Origin: an uncultured Alphaproteobacteria bacterium
GTDB lineage: Bacteria > Pseudomonadota > Alphaproteobacteria > RF32 > CAG-239
Assembly: GCA_934254925.1 (NCBI GenBank)
Contig: CAKQMD010000013.1
Span: 1-43,179, forward strand
Length of the DNA: 43,179 nucleotides
Direction of reading: 5' to 3'
This document shows, piece by piece, positions 23,838-30,925 of the stretch (position 1 is the stretch's first letter; every line of letters begins with the position of its first letter). A program made the position numbers and the translations under genes. A model generated the notes under the pieces. It saw nothing but the letters and a program-made list of their open reading frames with translations, had not been told where the DNA came from and searched no databases.

Positions 23838-24059
23838 TTAATTGCCGGTCAGCATGACCAGGGCGATGACCAATGCATAAAGCGCAATCGCTTCAACGGC
23901 GGCAAAACCTGCCCAGCCGTAGATGTCAACGTCTTTTTTGACTTGCGGGTTGCGGCCGACGGTGGAGATGATTGTGGTCCAAACCTGAGACACACCCCAA
24001 GCGGCGACCATCATTGACAGAGCGCACATACCGGCTCCGATATAAGCCATAGGTTCCAT
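23838..24059 (-). CDS. atpE: ATP synthase Fo subunit c
   Basis: 73 residues forming a helical hairpin of the proton-driven c-ring. The loop GRNPQ and the outer helix FAAVEAIALYALVIALVML with the ion-binding Glu are present; Ala follows the Glu, as in proton-type rotors. The inner helix YIGAGMCALSMMVAAWGVSQVW departs from the usual glycine-rich pattern: compared with the common alphaproteobacterial GAGLAAIGLAGAGIGIGN, several glycines are replaced by Ser, Val, Ala and Ser, and a Trp appears. This may change ring packing or stoichiometry. Gene order a-c-b'-b is standard. Confidence 0.95.
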   Translation of the reverse strand: MEPMAYIGAGMCALSMMVAAWGVSQVWTTIISTVGRNPQVKKDVDIYGWAGFAAVEAIALYALVIALVMLTGN

Positions 24060-24129
24060 TTTATTTATCCTTATAAAAAATTAATCCAGTTCCTTAAAAA
24101 TTAATTTAAAGCATGTTGACATAATGATA

Positions 24130-24852
24130 TTAATGCTCGTGAAGAGCATCACTCAGATATATACAGCTCAACACCGTATATATGAATGCCTGCAGCAATG
24201 CGATGAACATCTCAAAAACTACAATGCATCCGTTAAAAGCAATCGGCACTATTCCGCCGACGCCTAAGGCAACCACAAACCCGGCGATGATTTTCAGCAT
24301 AATGTGGCCGACCGTCATGTTGGCAACGAGACGGACCGTGAGGCTGAAGGGTTTGGACAAGAAAGAGATCATTTCAATCGGGACGATGAGCGGCGCCAAA
24401 GCCAGCGGAATCCCCCGCGGCAAAAAGGTGCGCAGGTAGCCGAGTTTTTTCTTTTTGATGCCGACGGCCATGTTGAACAACAGCGCAATGACGGACAAAC
24501 CGCCGACGGCCGCCAAATGTGACGTAAAGGTAAAAGCATAGGGAAACAGGCCGAGGAAGTTGCCGAAAGCAACAAACAAAAACAAAGTAAAGATGAAGGG
24601 AAAATATTTCAATCCTTCGTGGCCGATGTTTTCCCTGATTAGGCCGGCAATGAACTCATAGAGGCTTTCCGGCACCGACTGTGACAGCGAAGGAACAATG
24701 CTGCGCCGACGCAGGCACCAGCCGAGAAGCAACGTCGAAAGAACCACGGTAATGACCATAAACAAAGAGGAATTGGTGAAAGAAATATCATAACCGTGGA
24801 CATTAATGGGAATGAGCGGTTTGATTGTGAATTGTTCCATCGGGTTAGACAA
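24130..24852 (-). CDS. atpB: ATP synthase Fo subunit a
   Basis: Stator membrane subunit providing the proton half-channels. 240 residues with five to six spans. Family motifs are clear: PESLYEFIAGLIRENIG, YFPFIFTLFLFVAFGNFLGLFPY, and FSLTVRLVANMTVGHIML, which carries the essential arginine facing the c-ring. Start choice: TTG 24852 has AAGGAG eight bases upstream, overlapping the atpI stop, whereas the ATG four codons later has no ribosome site at the right distance, so I prefer TTG. It lies between atpI and atpE. Confidence 0.96.
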   Translation of the reverse strand: MSNPMEQFTIKPLIPINVHGYDISFTNSSLFMVITVVLSTLLLGWCLRRRSIVPSLSQSVPESLYEFIAGLIRENIGHEGLKYFPFIFTLFLFVAFGNFLGLFPYAFTFTSHLAAVGGLSVIALLFNMAVGIKKKKLGYLRTFLPRGIPLALAPLIVPIEMISFLSKPFSLTVRLVANMTVGHIMLKIIAGFVVALGVGGIVPIAFNGCIVVFEMFIALLQAFIYTVLSCIYLSDALHEH

Positions 24853-24857
24853 AGCCG

Positions 24858-25160
24858 TTACTCCTTCGGTTCTTCCTGGCTTTTGGCAAAGCGGTATACG
24901 TTTAAAAACCCGGCGATGCCGCCCAAGAACAAGAAAATAATCAGCAACAGGGGAGCCGTGTGAAAAAGGCGGTCTAAAAAATAGCCGAGAGCCGCGCCGA
25001 CCAAAACCCCGGAGACTAGTTCCGTCCCAATGCGAAAACCGGTTTTGGATGCGTATGAAAACTCTGATTCCGGGCGGTCTTTTCGATATTCGGCCTCCTG
25101 CCGGCGGAGCTTTTGCAGACGTTCCTCAATCCGGTTAATATCGTCTGGTTTTTTTTTCAT
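24858..25160 (-). CDS. atpI: AtpI/AtpZ-type ATP synthase assembly protein
   Basis: 100 residues: a charged helical N-terminus (INRIEERLQKLRRQEAEYRKD), then two membrane spans (ELVSGVLVGAALGYFLDRLF and LLLIIFLFLGGIAGFLNVYR). This is the usual short AtpI, first gene of Fo operons, thought to help c-ring assembly or magnesium handling. The ATG at 25160 has an AGG site. Its stop codon overlaps the ribosome site of atpB, giving tight coupling. Confidence 0.88.
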   Translation of the reverse strand: MKKKPDDINRIEERLQKLRRQEAEYRKDRPESEFSYASKTGFRIGTELVSGVLVGAALGYFLDRLFHTAPLLLIIFLFLGGIAGFLNVYRFAKSQEEPKE

Positions 25161-25215
25161 GCTTTAACCTATATCACACAAAATATTACCGACTTATTAA
25201 AGAAACGGAAAAATT

Positions 25216-25950
25216 TTATTGTGCGGCCAATTTTTCCTGCAGCAGTTCTTTGAACGCTTCATAAGAAGGGGCTCCCTGCAGAACCTCCCGTTTTCCGCCG
25301 GCGCTGATGACAAAAGACGGCGTGCCGCGGAGTTTGAGCTCATCCATGGCCTGTTGGCGGACATTTAAGATCTCTTTAGCTTCGTCGTCGTCATTCAGGC
25401 AGGCGTCGGCTTGTTCGGCGGTGATGCCGTTAAGCAAGGCATATTGCTTGAAAAGTTTTTCGGAGTTGTGGCTCAGGCCCCATTCGCGCTGTTTTTTGAA
25501 CAGCAGGGTCAAAAAGTCAAAATATTTTTTCTCCGTCGGCATGCAATGGGCCATCAGAGCCGCCTGCATGGATTTGCGGTCAATGGGAAAATCTGCAAAA
25601 ACAAGTTTGACCTTGCCGGTGTCGATGAATTCTTTCTGCAGTTTGGGCAGGGTGTTTAGGTGAAAATCGGCGCAATGGTAGCAGCCGAGAGACGAGTATT
25701 CGTAAAGGGTGATCGGCGCGTCTTCTTTGCCGAGGTAGGGTTTTTGCGGAAAGATGATATTGGTCTTGGAATCAAGCGTTTGGGTGACCGGTTTGTTGTC
25801 TTGCGCAGCGGCGGCCGAGACCAGTGAGATGTTTCCGTCCTCATCCATTTCAAACCCTTTGGAGGATAAGTACATTCCGGCAATCAGCAAATAAACTATG
25901 ATGCCGGCAACAAAGGCACTGATTTTCTTTACTAAAATTTCAAACTTCAT
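25216..25950 (-). CDS. DsbA-family thiol:disulfide oxidoreductase
   Basis: 244 residues. One N-terminal span or signal anchor (FVAGIIVYLLIAGMYLS), a ~40-residue linker, then a thioredoxin-like DsbA/Com1 domain: ITLYEYSSLGCYHCADFH with a CYHC active site near residues 92-95, the helical insert, and the cis-Pro region LRGTPSFVISAGG. It should act in the periplasm, oxidising or isomerising exported proteins; several cysteine-bearing exported proteins occur in the window. It overlaps the DUF721 gene by 11 bp and lies 55 bp upstream of atpI on the same strand. Confidence 0.9.
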   Translation of the reverse strand: MKFEILVKKISAFVAGIIVYLLIAGMYLSSKGFEMDEDGNISLVSAAAAQDNKPVTQTLDSKTNIIFPQKPYLGKEDAPITLYEYSSLGCYHCADFHLNTLPKLQKEFIDTGKVKLVFADFPIDRKSMQAALMAHCMPTEKKYFDFLTLLFKKQREWGLSHNSEKLFKQYALLNGITAEQADACLNDDDEAKEILNVRQQAMDELKLRGTPSFVISAGGKREVLQGAPSYEAFKELLQEKLAAQ

Positions 25951-26485
25951 CGTCTTCTAACTTCCTAACCTCTTTATTATGACTAAAAATGCTTTGGCCA
26001 AGTTTTTCGAGCGTTTTTCTTAGCTCTTCGTTTTGCACGTCCTGACTCAAGTCCCTAATATAAGCGTCTTCCTCTTTAGTTACAAGAGTTTTTTGCGGGT
26101 AAGGGCGTTTGGGCAAAGCCGCCGGCAGCGGGAGATTTTGGCTGAGGCGGATTTCTTTGACTGCGGCATAACCGAAATAGGTGTTTATTTTGGCGATCAG
26201 CTGCGGTTCGCGGTGTTGCAACTCCAGAGCGAAGGCGCCGGAAGGAACGGCGATATGGAGAATGCCGCCGGTCTTTTCGCCTTTTTTAAAATCAAGACGT
26301 TGTGGAAAACTATAAGCGGCCAGTTTAGCACCGACGATTTGTTCCCAGGCGGAAAGAATGTCGATCTCCAGGAAGCCTTTGGGGCCTAAAAGCTTTTTCA
26401 CGCAAGGCAGAAGCGTTTGTGCCAGGGTGGTGAGGTCGGTGTTTTTGCGCCGTTCTTCAAATATGTCGCTCTTCTTTTTGTTCAT
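25940..26485 (-). CDS. DUF721/DciA-like protein
   Basis: 181 residues. The central part (AWEQIVGAKLAAYSFPQRLDFKKGE, GGILHIAVPSGAFALELQHREPQLIAKINTYFGYAAVKEIRL) has the DUF721 fold pattern shared with DciA, the helicase-operator protein that helps load DnaB at replication origins in bacteria lacking DnaC. The C-terminal ~50 residues are charged and helical. Gene pairing of a DUF721 protein with a DsbA-like protein is common in alphaproteobacteria. No signal peptide. Role in replication initiation is inferred from the family. Confidence 0.8.
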   Translation of the reverse strand: MNKKKSDIFEERRKNTDLTTLAQTLLPCVKKLLGPKGFLEIDILSAWEQIVGAKLAAYSFPQRLDFKKGEKTGGILHIAVPSGAFALELQHREPQLIAKINTYFGYAAVKEIRLSQNLPLPAALPKRPYPQKTLVTKEEDAYIRDLSQDVQNEELRKTLEKLGQSIFSHNKEVRKLEDDEV

Positions 26486-26514
26486 GTCGGGAGCTTAACA
26501 AATTAAAAAACAAT

Positions 26515-26542
26515 TTGCAATAATTATGCAGGCGATTATAAT
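26515..26542 (+). promoter_or_regulatory. Putative sigma-70 promoter of fliO-fliP
   Basis: TTGCAA (26515-26520), 16-bp spacer, perfect TATAAT (26537-26542), 27 bp upstream of the fliO ATG. Confidence 0.65.
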
Positions 26543-26569
26543 CAGGCCAATGTTGAAAGGGGAAGAGCG

Positions 26570-26863
26570 ATGAGCGGTTGGCATATCTTACAGGCTGTTT
26601 TGTCCCTTGTCGTCGTGCTGGGGTTGCTTTTGCTGACGTTTTGGACAATCAAATATTGCGAGGTCAAGGGCTTGAAAAGCCGTTTTATGCGTCGATTGAC
26701 CGCCGGACAACGGTTGGAAGTCGGAGAAATTCGCCAGTTGGATGCCAAAAACCGTCTGGTTTTGGTGAAAAACGGCAAGCGGGAATATCTTCTCTTGCTC
26801 AGCAATGGGCAGAATCTGCTGGTGGACAAGTATCTTACCGAATATGAGGAAACAGATGACTAA
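26570..26863 (+). CDS. fliO: Flagellar export-gate assembly protein FliO
   Basis: 97 residues: one N-terminal span (ILQAVLSLVVVLGLLLLTFW), then a short soluble domain with RRLTAGQRLEVGEIRQLDAKNRLVLVKNGKREYLLLL, the usual FliO pattern. FliO helps assemble the FliP ring of the flagellar type III export gate. The ATG follows GAAAGGGGAAG. The stop overlaps the fliP start by 8 bp. The pair is flanked by the promoter at 26515 and a bidirectional terminator, so it appears to be a two-gene operon apart from fliQ and fliR. Confidence 0.85.
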   Translation: MSGWHILQAVLSLVVVLGLLLLTFWTIKYCEVKGLKSRFMRRLTAGQRLEVGEIRQLDAKNRLVLVKNGKREYLLLLSNGQNLLVDKYLTEYEETDD

Positions 26864-27599
26864 AAAAATTATCATGTTGGCTTTGATTGCGGCGTTGGTC
26901 TGGTTTTTCAAAACCGAGACGGTGGCGGCCCAGACCCTGAGCCTGAATGTCGGCGAAGGGACGGACGGGTCGACGACGGCGCGAATCATTAATGTAATTT
27001 TGATGATTACGGTTTTGTCGGTGGCGCCGTCCATTTTGGTGATGATGACCTCTTTTACCAGGGTTATCGTCGTGTTGTCGATCACGCGGAGCGCCCTGGC
27101 CACCAACTCGACGCCGCCGAACATGGTGCTGATTTCTCTGGCGCTGTTTTTGACCTTCTTTATTATGGCGCCGACTTTTGAACGCTCCTGGAATGAGGGG
27201 ATCAAGCCGTTGATTGATGAAAAGTTTGAGGTGACCGAAGGTTTGGAGAAGGCTTCCGTGCCGTTGAAAGAGTTTATGGTGGAGAATACCCGAGAGAAAG
27301 ACTTGCTGCTGTTTATGGACCTTTCCAAAAGCCAGCCGGTGGAAAAAGTCGCGGAAACGCCGCTGAAAGTGGCGGTGCCGGCTTTTATGATCAGCGAATT
27401 ACGCCGGGCCTTTGAGATCGGTTTTTTGATTTTCGTTCCTTTTTTGATTATTGACATGGTCATCGCTTCCGTCTTGATGTCCATGGGTATGATGATGTTG
27501 CCGCCGACGGTGCTGGCCCTGCCGTTTAAGGTGATCTTTTTCGTGTTGGTCGACGGTTGGTATCTTTTGGCTGGGTCATTGGTGCATTCTTTCAAGTGA
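26856..27599 (+). CDS. fliP: Flagellar biosynthetic protein FliP
   Basis: Core of the FliPQR export gate in the flagellar type III secretion system. From ATG 26856 (GAGGAAACAG site; the longer frame begins inside fliO) it has 247 residues: a cleavable signal peptide ending TVAAQ, then spans with VLSVAPSILVMMTSFTRVIVVL, TPPNMVLISLALFLTFFIM, AFMISELRRAFEIGFLIFVPFLIIDMVIASVLMSMGMMMLPP, shown here only as landmarks, and the FliP signature end LPFKVIFFVLVDGW. Length and motifs are normal. Confidence 0.97.
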   Translation: MTKKIIMLALIAALVWFFKTETVAAQTLSLNVGEGTDGSTTARIINVILMITVLSVAPSILVMMTSFTRVIVVLSITRSALATNSTPPNMVLISLALFLTFFIMAPTFERSWNEGIKPLIDEKFEVTEGLEKASVPLKEFMVENTREKDLLLFMDLSKSQPVEKVAETPLKVAVPAFMISELRRAFEIGFLIFVPFLIIDMVIASVLMSMGMMMLPPTVLALPFKVIFFVLVDGWYLLAGSLVHSFK

Positions 27600-27604
27600 C
27601 GGAT

Positions 27605-27640
27605 AAAAAATAAAGCTCCCGGAGGGGAGCTTTATTTTTT
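27605..27640. terminator. Bidirectional terminator after fliP
   Basis: Perfect inverted repeat AAAAAATAAAGCTCCC / GGGAGCTTTATTTTTT around a GGAG loop, between convergent fliP and the outer-membrane barrel gene. Confidence 0.93.
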
Positions 27641-27675
27641 CTTACGCTGAGTCGAGTTTAGAAGTATTAGCGTGT

Positions 27676-28278
27676 TTAGAAAGTGTAACGAAGACCGGCA
27701 TAGGTCTCATGAGCATTCAGATTTGCATCCGTCAGCGTTCCCATATCCAGGTAACGGTACCCGGCGTCAAAGTTGAGGCAGCGGTTTAGACGAACGCTCA
27801 GACCGGCACCGAGTGCCCAAGTGAAGTTGTTCTTGTCATATTTATAATCCGCCGTGCCGGTGGTGCTGTATGAAAGCTTCAGATCAGACCAGCCTAAGCC
27901 GCCCATAATATAGGGGCTGACAACGTAGTTGGGCATAAAGTCAATATAAGCGTTGAACATATAAGACGTATTCTCCAGCTCTGCCTTTCTGCTAAAGCCG
28001 GGGGAGAGCTCTTTCCTGTCGTCATGATCACCGCGGGCAACGTATTCCGCTTCAATCCGGAACCAGGATTTTTTGTAACCTAAAGCGCCGCTGGCCATCC
28101 AGACATAGTCCAGGTCAATGTTCGATTTGGTGGTGATATTGTCTTTTTTGTTGTCCATGTTTTGGTTGGTGACACCGCCGCGGGCTGCAATATAAAAACC
28201 GTCGCGGGCGGCTGCTTCACCGGCCAAAGCCGTCGTCAGAGCCAAAGCGGCGGCAATGGTGAAAATTTTATTTGTCAT
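27676..28278 (-). CDS. Outer-membrane beta-barrel protein (OmpA/OmpW-like)
   Basis: 200 residues from ATG 28278, preceded by GGAGAG; the ATG at 28293 overlaps that site. Signal peptide IFTIAAALALTTALAGEAAA is cut before RDGFY. The mature part is a series of amphipathic strands (FYIAARGGVT, VWMASGALGYK, YVVSPYIMGGLGWSDLKLSY, FTWALGAGLSVRLN, ETYAGLRYTF) and ends in Phe, as expected for BAM-assembled barrels. About eight strands fit the length. It resembles the small porin family common in alphaproteobacteria; substrate unknown. It has its own promoter at 28309-28337 and terminator. Confidence 0.85.
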   Translation of the reverse strand: MTNKIFTIAAALALTTALAGEAAARDGFYIAARGGVTNQNMDNKKDNITTKSNIDLDYVWMASGALGYKKSWFRIEAEYVARGDHDDRKELSPGFSRKAELENTSYMFNAYIDFMPNYVVSPYIMGGLGWSDLKLSYSTTGTADYKYDKNNFTWALGAGLSVRLNRCLNFDAGYRYLDMGTLTDANLNAHETYAGLRYTF

Positions 28279-28308
28279 AGTTCTCTCCGTCATTGTTTTG
28301 TCTAATTG

Positions 28309-28337
28309 TCTATATACCCAAAAAGCCTAATGATCAA
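28309..28337 (-). promoter_or_regulatory. Putative promoter of the outer-membrane barrel gene
   Basis: Minus strand TTGATC (28337-28332), 17-bp spacer, TATAGA (28314-28309), 31 bp upstream of the start at 28278. Confidence 0.6.
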
Positions 28338-28435
28338 GTGTTTTTTTTCATTATTTACCGTGACGTTAGCATGATATGGTTAGCATTTCATTAACGGTAT
28401 GCATTTTTTTACAACAAGCGGAGGACATTCGGTTT

Positions 28436-29266
28436 TTAAAGATAACGATAAGGGTGTGCCGGATATGTGCCTAAAATATGCAGGGATTGGGCGAAGAACT
28501 GCAGTTCCTCCAAGGCGTTTTGCCAAGCGGGAGAGGAGGGGTGCGCTTCCGCTTCCAGATAAAACTGGGCTGAAACGAAGCGTCCTTCCAGAAGGTAGCT
28601 CTCCAGTTTGGTGATGTTGATGCCATTGGTGGCAAAGCCGCCGAGCGCTTTGTACAAGGCTGCGGGAATGTTTTTGGCCCGGAAGATGAACGAGGTGATG
28701 AAACGGCGGCCGTCGTCGGGCAGAAGTTGCGGTTGAGCCGCCATGATCAAAAAGCGGGTGGTGTTGTTGGCTGCGTTTTCAATATCGGGCGCCAAAATTT
28801 CCAGTTGATAGAGTTCGGCTGCCAAACGTGAGGCGATGGCTGCTTGAGCGGGATCTCCGGCATTGATGACGTCTTGGCAGGATTTTGCGGTATCAATTCG
28901 TTGTACCGCTTTGATTTGGTGCTGTTTTAGGAATTGCGAGCACTGTGCCAGGGCTTGGGGATGCGACGAAGCGGTCAGGACGTTTTCCAGTTTGGCACCC
29001 TTTAAACCGAGAAGCTGGTGCCTGATACGCAAAAAATGCTCTCCGACAATAGACAATCCGGTTTCCGGAAGCAGAAAATGCACGTCGGAAACGCGGCCGG
29101 CGTTGGAATTTTCCACCGGAATCATGGCACGGTCGGCCTGATTGGTCTGCACCAGATTCATGGCGATCTCAAAGGTATCGCAAGGAATGTATTGAGAATC
29201 GGGAAAGACTTCGCGGGAAGCAATGTGTGAATAAGCGCCGGGGACGCCTTGATATGCAATTTTCAT
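28436..29266 (-). CDS. pheA: Prephenate dehydratase with ACT domain
   Basis: Converts prephenate to phenylpyruvate in phenylalanine synthesis. 276 residues without chorismate mutase. The catalytic domain starts at once (KIAYQGVPGAYSHIA), includes MIPVENSNAGRVSDVHFLL and the conserved NNTTRFLIM segment. The C-terminal ACT domain (residues about 190-276) has AALYKALGGFATNGINITKLESYLLEGRF; the usual phenylalanine-binding ESRP reads ESYL, so feedback control may be altered. It starts 6 bp after the stop of the exported-protein gene and has no clear ribosome site, suggesting translational coupling. Confidence 0.95.
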   Translation of the reverse strand: MKIAYQGVPGAYSHIASREVFPDSQYIPCDTFEIAMNLVQTNQADRAMIPVENSNAGRVSDVHFLLPETGLSIVGEHFLRIRHQLLGLKGAKLENVLTASSHPQALAQCSQFLKQHQIKAVQRIDTAKSCQDVINAGDPAQAAIASRLAAELYQLEILAPDIENAANNTTRFLIMAAQPQLLPDDGRRFITSFIFRAKNIPAALYKALGGFATNGINITKLESYLLEGRFVSAQFYLEAEAHPSSPAWQNALEELQFFAQSLHILGTYPAHPYRYL

Positions 29267-29272
29267 GGGGGA

Positions 29273-30013
29273 TCACTGGAGTTTTAGGTTAATCTTGTTC
29301 CAGCCGGCATTGGCTTTTTCTGTTTTTTCCTGCTCCTGTTGTTGCCATTTGCGGATGGGTTCGTTTTGCCGATTAAGAAGCTCTTTTTGTTCCTGCGTTT
29401 GCGCAACACCGATCGGCAGCAACTGGTTAAACAGGGCTGGCGAGGCAAATTCCACCCGGCCGCGGACCAAAGGATCAATCAGGGCATCAATCATCATGGC
29501 CGAAGGCTTGGCATTGAAAGCGGTAATGTTACCGCCGTAGATGACGGCATAGGAATGACAAGGCGACGACAAAACGACGTCGGTGGAATCGACACCGCGG
29601 AAGAAGCGCAGCATGATTTTGGGGCTGATCTCGCAGTCTTCGGTATGATTGAAGTCGAGATTGTCGGGATTCATAAACAGTTCGGAGAGAATCATGTTTT
29701 TCAGCTCGGGGTTGACGATGCCGCAAAAACCGGTGACGGCAAAGTTGTCTATGGTATAGCCGGTATAGTTTTCAGGCGGAAATGCCACCTGGTAGCAAAA
29801 AATCTGCTCGGCGCCGGTGATGTTTTGTGCGGCCGCCGGGGAGATGTTGCTGGTGATCTCGGGCAGGATGCTGCCGTTTTGAGCCCTCTGGCGCCAGATT
29901 TCCTGATTTTGTTCCAGGGTGTTGGCGGCAGGATTCTGCAGACGCGGCGTTTCCTGCGAAAATGCGGGGAAAACGATTAATGACAACAATAATGACACAG
30001 GCCATAATTTCAT
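29273..30013 (-). CDS. Exported hypothetical protein upstream of pheA
   Basis: 246 residues from ATG 30013 (AAGG nine bases upstream; the ATG at 30022 touches the site). A signal peptide (LWPVSLLLSLIVFPAFS) is followed by a soluble domain with four to five cysteines (IFCYQVAFPPENYTGY, VTGFCGIVN, EDCEISPK, SSPCHSYAVIYGG) and a charged helical C-terminus rich in Gln/Glu. It should be periplasmic; disulfides are likely. I do not recognise a family. It is co-transcribed with pheA by spacing, though a functional link is not evident. Confidence 0.7.
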   Translation of the reverse strand: MKLWPVSLLLSLIVFPAFSQETPRLQNPAANTLEQNQEIWRQRAQNGSILPEITSNISPAAAQNITGAEQIFCYQVAFPPENYTGYTIDNFAVTGFCGIVNPELKNMILSELFMNPDNLDFNHTEDCEISPKIMLRFFRGVDSTDVVLSSPCHSYAVIYGGNITAFNAKPSAMMIDALIDPLVRGRVEFASPALFNQLLPIGVAQTQEQKELLNRQNEPIRKWQQQEQEKTEKANAGWNKINLKLQ

Positions 30014-30135
30014 GTTATTCATCCTTTTGCTTAATTTCTGACAAGTAATATATAGGTTTTGGCAAACTTTTCCAGTGAAAATTTTTTAGTGGGGAGAAAT
30101 AAGAATGTATCTTGTACAAAAAGGGCAGGGATAAA

Positions 30136-30169
30136 GAAACAGCCGCGAGTCTGAACTCGCGGCTGTTTC
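30136..30169. terminator. Strong hairpin at the end of the Bacteroidota-like pair
   Basis: A 15-bp perfect stem, GAAACAGCCGCGAGT with ACTCGCGGCTGTTTC, around a CTGA loop, 9 bp past the stop of the minus-strand barrel gene. T-run on the minus strand is short (TTTCTTT), as is common for Bacteroidota terminators. Confidence 0.75.
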
Positions 30170-30178
30170 GAATAATAA

Positions 30179-30811
30179 TTAATAAACCCGAAATTTCCAG
30201 GCAACGCGGGCTTGAAATCCCCAACCTGATTTTCCGGCTTCTTTTGCTTCCTTGTAATAATAAACTGCATCTGCTCCAATGGCGAGACGATGGTGGTTCA
30301 TTATCCTGAAGGACAATTCTGCCCCGGCTTTGGCGGCAGGATTGATTGCGTAAGTTGCAACCATGAATTTTCCGCCTAAGGAGGTTTCGTGCAATTCGCA
30401 TCCAGAAAGCTGAACGGCTGCTCCTACCCCGATCCTCGGCGCAAAAATTACTTTTTTTCCGAAGCCGTAAGAAGCAAAAAGCCCCATATAACTCCGGTCA
30501 AAACTTTGGGCAACTGTTCCTGTTTCCAGGATTTTTTGGAAATTTCCATCAGGTAATTCAATGGATCTTTCCAAATCTGCCGTTTTCCCATAGGAAATGT
30601 GAGCTTCGGCTCCCATTTCCCAGCCTTTGTGCCGATAAGATCCTTCCAAATGGAGACCTAGTTTTTGAGCATCGTTATAAGCGATACCTGCGGCAAATCC
30701 CCAATTGTGGTCTGCATCCCAATTGGAAGCGCGACCGTTGACTGCTGTTTGAGCAGATACTGAGAATGAAAGGCAGGAAATTATGGCTAAATTTAATAAT
30801 ATTTTTTTCAT
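30179..30811 (-). CDS. Outer-membrane beta-barrel protein, Bacteroidota-like
   Basis: 210 residues: signal peptide KKILLNLAIISCLSFSVSA before QTAVNG, then alternating strands (WGFAAGIAYNDAQKLGLHLEGSY, WEMGAEAHISYGK, GLFASYGFGKKVIFAPRIGVGAA, RLAIGADAVYYY, GFQARVAWKFRVY), an eight- to ten-strand barrel. The sequence before the ATG is only A-rich (no Shine-Dalgarno site), unlike alphaproteobacterial genes here but usual in Bacteroidota. It follows the lipoprotein gene by 114 bp on the same strand and ends at the hairpin above. Function unknown; a surface pair is inferred. Confidence 0.7.
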   Translation of the reverse strand: MKKILLNLAIISCLSFSVSAQTAVNGRASNWDADHNWGFAAGIAYNDAQKLGLHLEGSYRHKGWEMGAEAHISYGKTADLERSIELPDGNFQKILETGTVAQSFDRSYMGLFASYGFGKKVIFAPRIGVGAAVQLSGCELHETSLGGKFMVATYAINPAAKAGAELSFRIMNHHRLAIGADAVYYYKEAKEAGKSGWGFQARVAWKFRVY

Positions 30812-30925
30812 TTTTTTTTAAATTACGCTCTGGGGAGTAAATCAACTTGCGCTGATTCCACTTCTGCACCCCATAAGCAGATACATTTTTTCTTCTTCAA
30901 CCGTTGCAGAAGACGATTAAAAAAG

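Noticed and set aside
26588..27595. A long minus-strand open frame of 335 codons
   Set aside because: Antisense to fliO-fliP, Thr/Ile/Asn-rich mirror of membrane-protein codons.
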